From NCBI GenBank assembly GCA_002840115.1, contig PGZG01000067.1, positions 1 through 9,436 on the forward strand: a stretch of DNA of 9,436 nt. Direction: 5' to 3'. The notes under the pieces were generated by a model. The model did no database searches. It was not told the origin of the DNA and worked only from the letters and a program-made list of their open reading frames with translations. The DNA is from Gammaproteobacteria bacterium HGW-Gammaproteobacteria-14 (GTDB lineage Bacteria > Pseudomonadota > Gammaproteobacteria > Pseudomonadales > Alcanivoracaceae). The translations under genes were made by a program, and so were the position numbers. Position 1 is the first letter of the stretch, and the number at the start of each line of letters is the position of its first letter. Positions 6,397 to 9,436 of the stretch are shown one piece after another.

Positions 6397-7329
6397 TTGA
6401 GCGCCCTTGTAATTCGCAACCTCCAGAAAACCTATCGCAATGATGTCGAAGCCCTGAAAGGTATTAGCCTTGAGGTCGCCGCGGGTGATTTCTTTGCTTT
6501 GCTGGGCCCCAATGGTGCTGGTAAATCCACGACGATTGGCATCATCAGCTCGCTGGTTAACAAAACCGCTGGCGAGGTGGAGATTTTTGGGCATGATCTG
6601 GACCGTGATCGTATTGAGGCCAAGCGTCGTGTCGGGGTTGTTCCCCAGGAGTTTAACTTCAATCAATTTGAGAAAGTGCTCGATATTCTTGTGGCTCAGG
6701 CCGGTTTTTATGGGATTCCAGCACGGCAAGCGAGGGAAAGGGCAGAGTTCTATCTGCGCAAACTGGGTCTTTGGGATAAGCGAGACAGTCAGTCCCGCAT
6801 GCTTTCCGGAGGAATGAAACGTCGTTTGATGATCGCCCGTGCGTTGGTTCATGACCCTGATTTGTTGATTCTGGACGAGCCGACGGCGGGTGTGGATATC
6901 GAGTTGCGCCGCTCTATGTGGGATTTTCTGACGGAGCTTAATGGGCAGGGGAAAACGATTATTCTCACGACACACTATCTTGAAGAAGCTGAATCCCTTT
7001 GTCGGCGCATTGCCATTATTGACCATGGTCGTATTGTCGAGAATACGGATATGAAGTCCCTGCTCGACAAACTTCAGGTGGAAACTTTTGTGTTGGATCT
7101 TGCGGAGCCGCTGACAGTGGCTCCGGAACTGGGCGATATCGAAGTTCGCCTCAAGGACTCGTTGACTCTTGAGGTGGCAGTGCCAAAAAGTAGTGATCTA
7201 AATGGCGTGTTTGCCCGTCTGGCGGACAGCCATATTTCGGTGCGCAGTATGAGGAACAAAAGTAACCGTCTGGAAGAGCTGTTTGTCCGTTTGGTTGAAC
7301 GTAATTTGCCTGGCGGGGGTGGTCAATGA
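6397..7329 (+). CDS. yadG: ABC-2 type exporter ATPase YadG
   Basis: This 310-residue ATP-binding subunit reads as a close relative of E. coli YadG along its whole length. It shows Walker A GPNGAGKST (37-45, K43), Q-loop Q84 (VVPQEFNFNQFE), signature LSGGM (136-140), Walker B LLILDEPTAG (156-165), and the switch histidine H193 (TTHYLEEAE). The C-terminal part ends with SMRNKSNRLEELFVRLV, as in YadG. It would energise export by the adjacent YadH permease at the inner membrane; the substrate is not known for E. coli either. The start is TTG at 6397 with AGGAG at 6381-6385 (11-base spacing). No ATG or GTG fits the beginning of the ABC domain, and homologues start at the same place, so the TTG is well supported and may lower expression. 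It overlaps yadH by 4 bases (ATGA). Confidence 0.93.
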   Translation: MSALVIRNLQKTYRNDVEALKGISLEVAAGDFFALLGPNGAGKSTTIGIISSLVNKTAGEVEIFGHDLDRDRIEAKRRVGVVPQEFNFNQFEKVLDILVAQAGFYGIPARQARERAEFYLRKLGLWDKRDSQSRMLSGGMKRRLMIARALVHDPDLLILDEPTAGVDIELRRSMWDFLTELNGQGKTIILTTHYLEEAESLCRRIAIIDHGRIVENTDMKSLLDKLQVETFVLDLAEPLTVAPELGDIEVRLKDSLTLEVAVPKSSDLNGVFARLADSHISVRSMRNKSNRLEELFVRLVERNLPGGGGQ

Positions 7330-8114
7330 ATATACGACCAATGAATATGCGCTATCAGTGGGTTGCGTTCTGCACGATTTTATCGAAGGAAATCAGGCGC
7401 TTTACTCGCATATGGGCCCAAACCTTGCTGCCCCCGGCGATTACCATGACCCTGTATTTTGTCATTTTTGGCAATTTGATCGGTAGTCGTATAGGGGATA
7501 TGGGTGGTTTTGATTATATGCAGTTCATCGTTCCCGGCTTGATTATGATGAGCGTTATTCAGAACAGCTATGGCAACGTGGTTAGCTCTTTCTTTTCGAC
7601 CAAATTTCAACGCTCCATTGAAGAAATGCTGGTGTCGCCGATGTCCAGTATGACGATTCTTCTCGGGTATATTGCAGGCGGTGTTGCCAGAGGTATTCTG
7701 GTGGGGATTATTGTGACTTTGCTGTCACTGTTCTTTACGCGCCTGCACATTGAAAATCTTCTGGTGACGATGTTGGTGGTGGTGCTTACCGCAACGCTGT
7801 TTTCTATCGGTGGTTTTATTAATGCCATTTTTGCCAACAAGTTTGATGATGTGGCTATTATTCCAACCTTTATTCTGACGCCACTGACTTATTTGGGCGG
7901 TGTTTTTTACTCGATTGATCTATTGCCCGATTTCTGGCGTACCGTATCGTTGTTTAACCCTATTGTTTATATGGTTAACGCTTTCCGTTACGGCTTGTTG
8001 GGAGTGAGCGATGTGGATGTGGTGGGCTCGCTGGTCGCCGTGGCCGGGTTTACTCTGGTGATGTTTTTCTTTGCGCTTTGGTTGTTACAACGGGGTACGG
8101 GAATCCGTCAGTAG
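7326..8114 (+). CDS. yadH: ABC-2 type exporter permease YadH
   Basis: This 262-residue integral membrane protein of the ABC-2 permease family partners with YadG. Hydrophobic segments lie at about 33-50, 66-82, 110-136, 145-168, 178-197 and 235-254, giving the usual six-helix half transporter, which would act as a dimer with two YadG subunits. Stretches shared with E. coli YadH include TMTLYFVIFGNLIGSRIGDM, QFIVPGLIMMSVI, KFDD with LTPLTYLGGVFYS, and FNPIVYM with FRYG. The N-terminal connector helix (KEIRRFTRIW) is also present. The ATG at 7326 overlaps the yadG stop as ATGA, implying coupling. Further in-frame ATGs at 7341 and 7347 match the start of E. coli YadH more closely, so the first few residues are uncertain. 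No convincing terminator follows the stop. Confidence 0.93.
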   Translation: MNIRPMNMRYQWVAFCTILSKEIRRFTRIWAQTLLPPAITMTLYFVIFGNLIGSRIGDMGGFDYMQFIVPGLIMMSVIQNSYGNVVSSFFSTKFQRSIEEMLVSPMSSMTILLGYIAGGVARGILVGIIVTLLSLFFTRLHIENLLVTMLVVVLTATLFSIGGFINAIFANKFDDVAIIPTFILTPLTYLGGVFYSIDLLPDFWRTVSLFNPIVYMVNAFRYGLLGVSDVDVVGSLVAVAGFTLVMFFFALWLLQRGTGIRQ

Positions 8115-8145
8115 GTGAAGGGCTATCGGTGGGTGGGTGAAAATA

Positions 8146-8238
8146 ATGCAGCGATGTGTGCTGGGTCATGTTAGCCGTGCTCGGGAGCTCTTAGAATCAA
8201 GGCAACCCGCTACTTTGCTGGAGAAGGCACCATGGTAA
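8146..8238 (+). CDS. Possible 30-codon upstream ORF overlapping the queF start
   Basis: An ATG at 8146 opens a 30-codon frame that ends with TAA at 8236-8238, overlapping the first 7 bases of queF in a different frame. Its product would begin MQRCVLGHVSRARELLESRQ, with no family I recognise. A weak Shine-Dalgarno-like GGTGA (8136-8140) precedes it by 5 bases. Translation of such a frame could couple to or limit queF initiation. The length is within what chance allows, and a TAGAAT -10-like hexamer at 8192-8197 within it suggests that queF transcripts might start downstream and not contain it at all. Confidence 0.2.
   Translation: MQRCVLGHVSRARELLESRQPATLLEKAPW
8192..8197 (+). promoter_or_regulatory. 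Candidate -10 box for queF
   Basis: TAGAAT matches the sigma-70 -10 consensus at five of six positions and lies 35 bases before the queF ATG, in the 117-base gap after yadH. No good -35 hexamer is found; TTAGCC at 8171-8176 is a three-of-six match with a short 15-base spacer. A preQ1 riboswitch was looked for in the leader and not recognised. Confidence 0.25.
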
Positions 8239-9056
8239 GCCCGTTTGCTGATACGCCACTGGGTCGTCGCACAGATTATGTCGATCAGTACACGCCGGCG
8301 CTACTGTGTCCGGTGCCCCGCTGGGACGCACGGGAAGTGCTTGAGCTGGATCCTGCTGCATTGCCGTTTCATGGGGTGGATTTGTGGAATGCCTATGAGG
8401 TGTCCTGGCTGGATACCCGCGGCAAGCCGGTGGTGGCGATGGCAGAGTTCTGTGTGCCCTGCAACAGCCGTAATCTGGTTGAGTCAAAGTCGCTTAAGTT
8501 GTACTTGAACTCTTTTGCCAACAGCCGTTTTGAATCACCCCAGAAGGTTCAGGCACTGATGGAAAATGACCTTTCTGGTTGTGCCGATGGTCCAGTCGAT
8601 GTGCGACTTCTAACGCTGGATGAGGCCGCAAGAGAGCCTTGGTACGATATCAGCGGTAGCTGCATCGATAGAATTGAGCTGGAGGTGCATGCCGATGGCG
8701 AGCCTCAGGCTCTATTCGTTGATCAAGGTGAGGAGCGGACTGAAACGTTGTATAGCCATTTATTGCGAAGTCTTTGCCCTGTTACCGGGCAGCCGGACTG
8801 GGCAACGCTGATAGTGCGATATACCGGGGCGCCTATCAGTCATGTCAGCTTGTTGCGTTATGTGATTGCCCAGCGTAGTCATCAGGGGTTTCATGAACAG
8901 ATTATTGAGCAGGCATTTGTCGACATTTTAACGCAATGTCAGCCGCGACAACTGAGTGTCTATGGCCGTTTTACTCGTCGTGGTGGGTTGGATATTAATC
9001 CGTTCCGTTCTAACTTTGAGAGTCGACCGATTAATCGCAGGGTGGTTCGTCAGTAG
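8232..9056 (+). CDS. queF: NADPH-dependent 7-cyano-7-deazaguanine reductase (two-domain QueF)
   Basis: QueF reduces the nitrile preQ0 to the amine preQ1 in queuosine tRNA biosynthesis, in the cytoplasm. This 274-residue protein is the long, tandem T-fold form usual in gammaproteobacteria. The N-terminal half carries the QueF NADPH motif ESKSLKLY (84-91). The C-terminal half carries the catalytic C182 in SLCPVTGQPDW with D189, then FHE (220-222, substrate-anchoring E222), and ends with YGRFTRRGGLDINPFRSN and a VRQ C-terminus as in E. coli and Pseudomonas. The ATG at 8232 has GGAG (8220-8223) 8 bases upstream. An unusual point is FCVPCNS (73-79) just before ESKS in the inactive half, with two cysteines (C74, C77) where the E. 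coli and Pseudomonas sequences I remember have none. The gene is convergent with the transporter at the right edge. Confidence 0.95.
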   Translation: MVSPFADTPLGRRTDYVDQYTPALLCPVPRWDAREVLELDPAALPFHGVDLWNAYEVSWLDTRGKPVVAMAEFCVPCNSRNLVESKSLKLYLNSFANSRFESPQKVQALMENDLSGCADGPVDVRLLTLDEAAREPWYDISGSCIDRIELEVHADGEPQALFVDQGEERTETLYSHLLRSLCPVTGQPDWATLIVRYTGAPISHVSLLRYVIAQRSHQGFHEQIIEQAFVDILTQCQPRQLSVYGRFTRRGGLDINPFRSNFESRPINRRVVRQ

Positions 9057-9064
9057 CGTTTTGT

Positions 9065-9089
9065 CGCAGAGAAGACCTCCTGCGGTTTT
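9065..9089 (+). terminator. Possible short terminator after queF
   Basis: CGCAG (9065-9069) pairs with CTGCG (9080-9084), possibly with G9071-C9079 and A9072-T9078 adding to the stem after a bulge, followed by GTTTT (9085-9089). The stem is short and the T-run is only four, so it is a weak intrinsic terminator at best. It sits in the 31-base gap between the convergent stops, where one is expected. On the minus strand no T-run follows the same stem. Confidence 0.35.
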
Positions 9090-9436
9090 AGAGTGGTTGC
9101 CCTGGGCCCAGTGGCAGGCCCAGCATTAGCCAGAGAGCCAAGAGTAGAGTCCAGCTGCCGAGCAACGACAAACTGTAAGGCAGCATCATGGCTACTAAGG
9201 TGCCGACCCCCGCATCACTACGGTAGCGACGTACAAACCCCAGAACCAACGCGAAGTAGGGCATTAGCGGTGTAATGATGTTGGTGGCCGAGTCGCCGAC
9301 CCGGAATGCAGCCTGAGTGGCTTCCGGTGCAACGCCCACCAGCATAAGCATGGGAATTAGCAGTGGTGCCAGCAATGCCCATTTGGCAGAGGCGCTACCA
9401 ACCAGCATATTAATGGCACCTACTAACAGCACGAGG
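9088..9436 (-). CDS. AbgT-family transporter, C-terminal end (5' part beyond window)
   Basis: This is the last ~115 codons of a minus-strand gene whose start lies beyond base 9436; it is open to the window edge and stops with TAA at 9090-9088. The fragment contains the AbgT-family signature GSASAKWALLAPLLIPML, then the second conserved block AFRVGDSATNIITPLMPYF, a short RRYRSDAGVGT loop and a final hydrophobic helix ending in GLPLGPG. AbgT-family proteins (E. coli AbgT, Neisseria MtrF) are inner-membrane, cation-driven transporters reported to take up p-aminobenzoyl-glutamate or to export sulfonamides. Substrate cannot be told from this end. Nothing about its upstream context is visible. It is convergent with queF, 31 bases apart, and so not part of that transcript. 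Confidence 0.9.
   Translation of the reverse strand, partial: LVLLVGAINMLVGSASAKWALLAPLLIPMLMLVGVAPEATQAAFRVGDSATNIITPLMPYFALVLGFVRRYRSDAGVGTLVAMMLPYSLSLLGSWTLLLALWLMLGLPLGPGQPL

Noticed and set aside
6235..7026. 263-codon open frame on the minus strand across the phosphatase end and yadG
   Set aside because: The opposite strand encodes a phosphatase C-terminus and a clear ABC ATPase with all motifs, so this long frame is best explained as a shadow of their codon use.
8120..8180. Leader of queF examined for a preQ1 riboswitch
   Set aside because: No A-rich pseudoknot tail or conserved preQ1-I/II core could be recognised; only short, weak hairpins such as CAGC/GCTG at 8149-8163 are present.
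1..9436. Mobile, CRISPR, defence or phage elements
   Set aside because: No transposase, integrase, spaced direct-repeat array, terminal inverted repeats, or shift in codon use was found; all main genes are conserved chromosomal families.

Overview
This window looks like ordinary chromosomal DNA from a gammaproteobacterium. The evidence is a purF-metZ pair joined as in Pseudomonas relatives, a two-domain (long) QueF, and a YadG/YadH pair that reads like close relatives of the E. coli proteins. Base composition looks moderate (a little over 50% GC by eye) and even. Codon use shows no abrupt change. A marine relative of the Pseudomonadales/Cellvibrionales would fit, but the genus cannot be fixed from this sequence alone.

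Layout, left to right. Positions 3-296 hold the 3' end of purF, followed 7 bases later by metZ (304-1512). A 58-64 base gap with a perfect 8-bp inverted repeat precedes a tightly overlapped three-gene unit: a MoxR AAA+ ATPase (1577-2494), a DUF58 membrane protein (2494-3450) and a TgpA-type membrane transglutaminase (3450-5504). The two junctions are TGATG stop/start overlaps. A 169-base gap follows, with a possible 27-codon small ORF, a 3-codon minigene behind a good Shine-Dalgarno, and a 15-base direct repeat. Next come a histidine-phosphatase-fold protein (5674-6351), the ABC exporter pair yadG (6397-7329, TTG start) and yadH (7326-8114), then queF (8232-9056) behind a leader that carries a possible overlapping upstream ORF. 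The minus strand enters at the right edge with the 3' end of an AbgT-family transporter (9088 to beyond 9436), convergent with queF.

How the genes work together. PurF (purine synthesis) and MetZ (direct sulfhydrylation route to homocysteine) are housekeeping enzymes that share a conserved neighbourhood. MoxR, DUF58 and TgpA form a conserved envelope-associated module. The ATPase is probably a chaperone or remodeller for its membrane partners, and TgpA places a Cys-His-Asp transglutaminase-like domain outside the inner membrane. YadG and YadH form one ABC-2 export system of unknown substrate, possibly cotranscribed with the histidine phosphatase. QueF makes preQ1 for queuosine tRNA modification.

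I see no mobile element, CRISPR array, tRNA, rRNA, toxin-antitoxin pair or defence cassette, and no stretch over 300 bases without a gene. I did not find a convincing undescribed system. The items worth a second look are small: intergenic small ORFs and repeats, an atypical histidine phosphatase, and a CxxC insertion in the inactive half of QueF.
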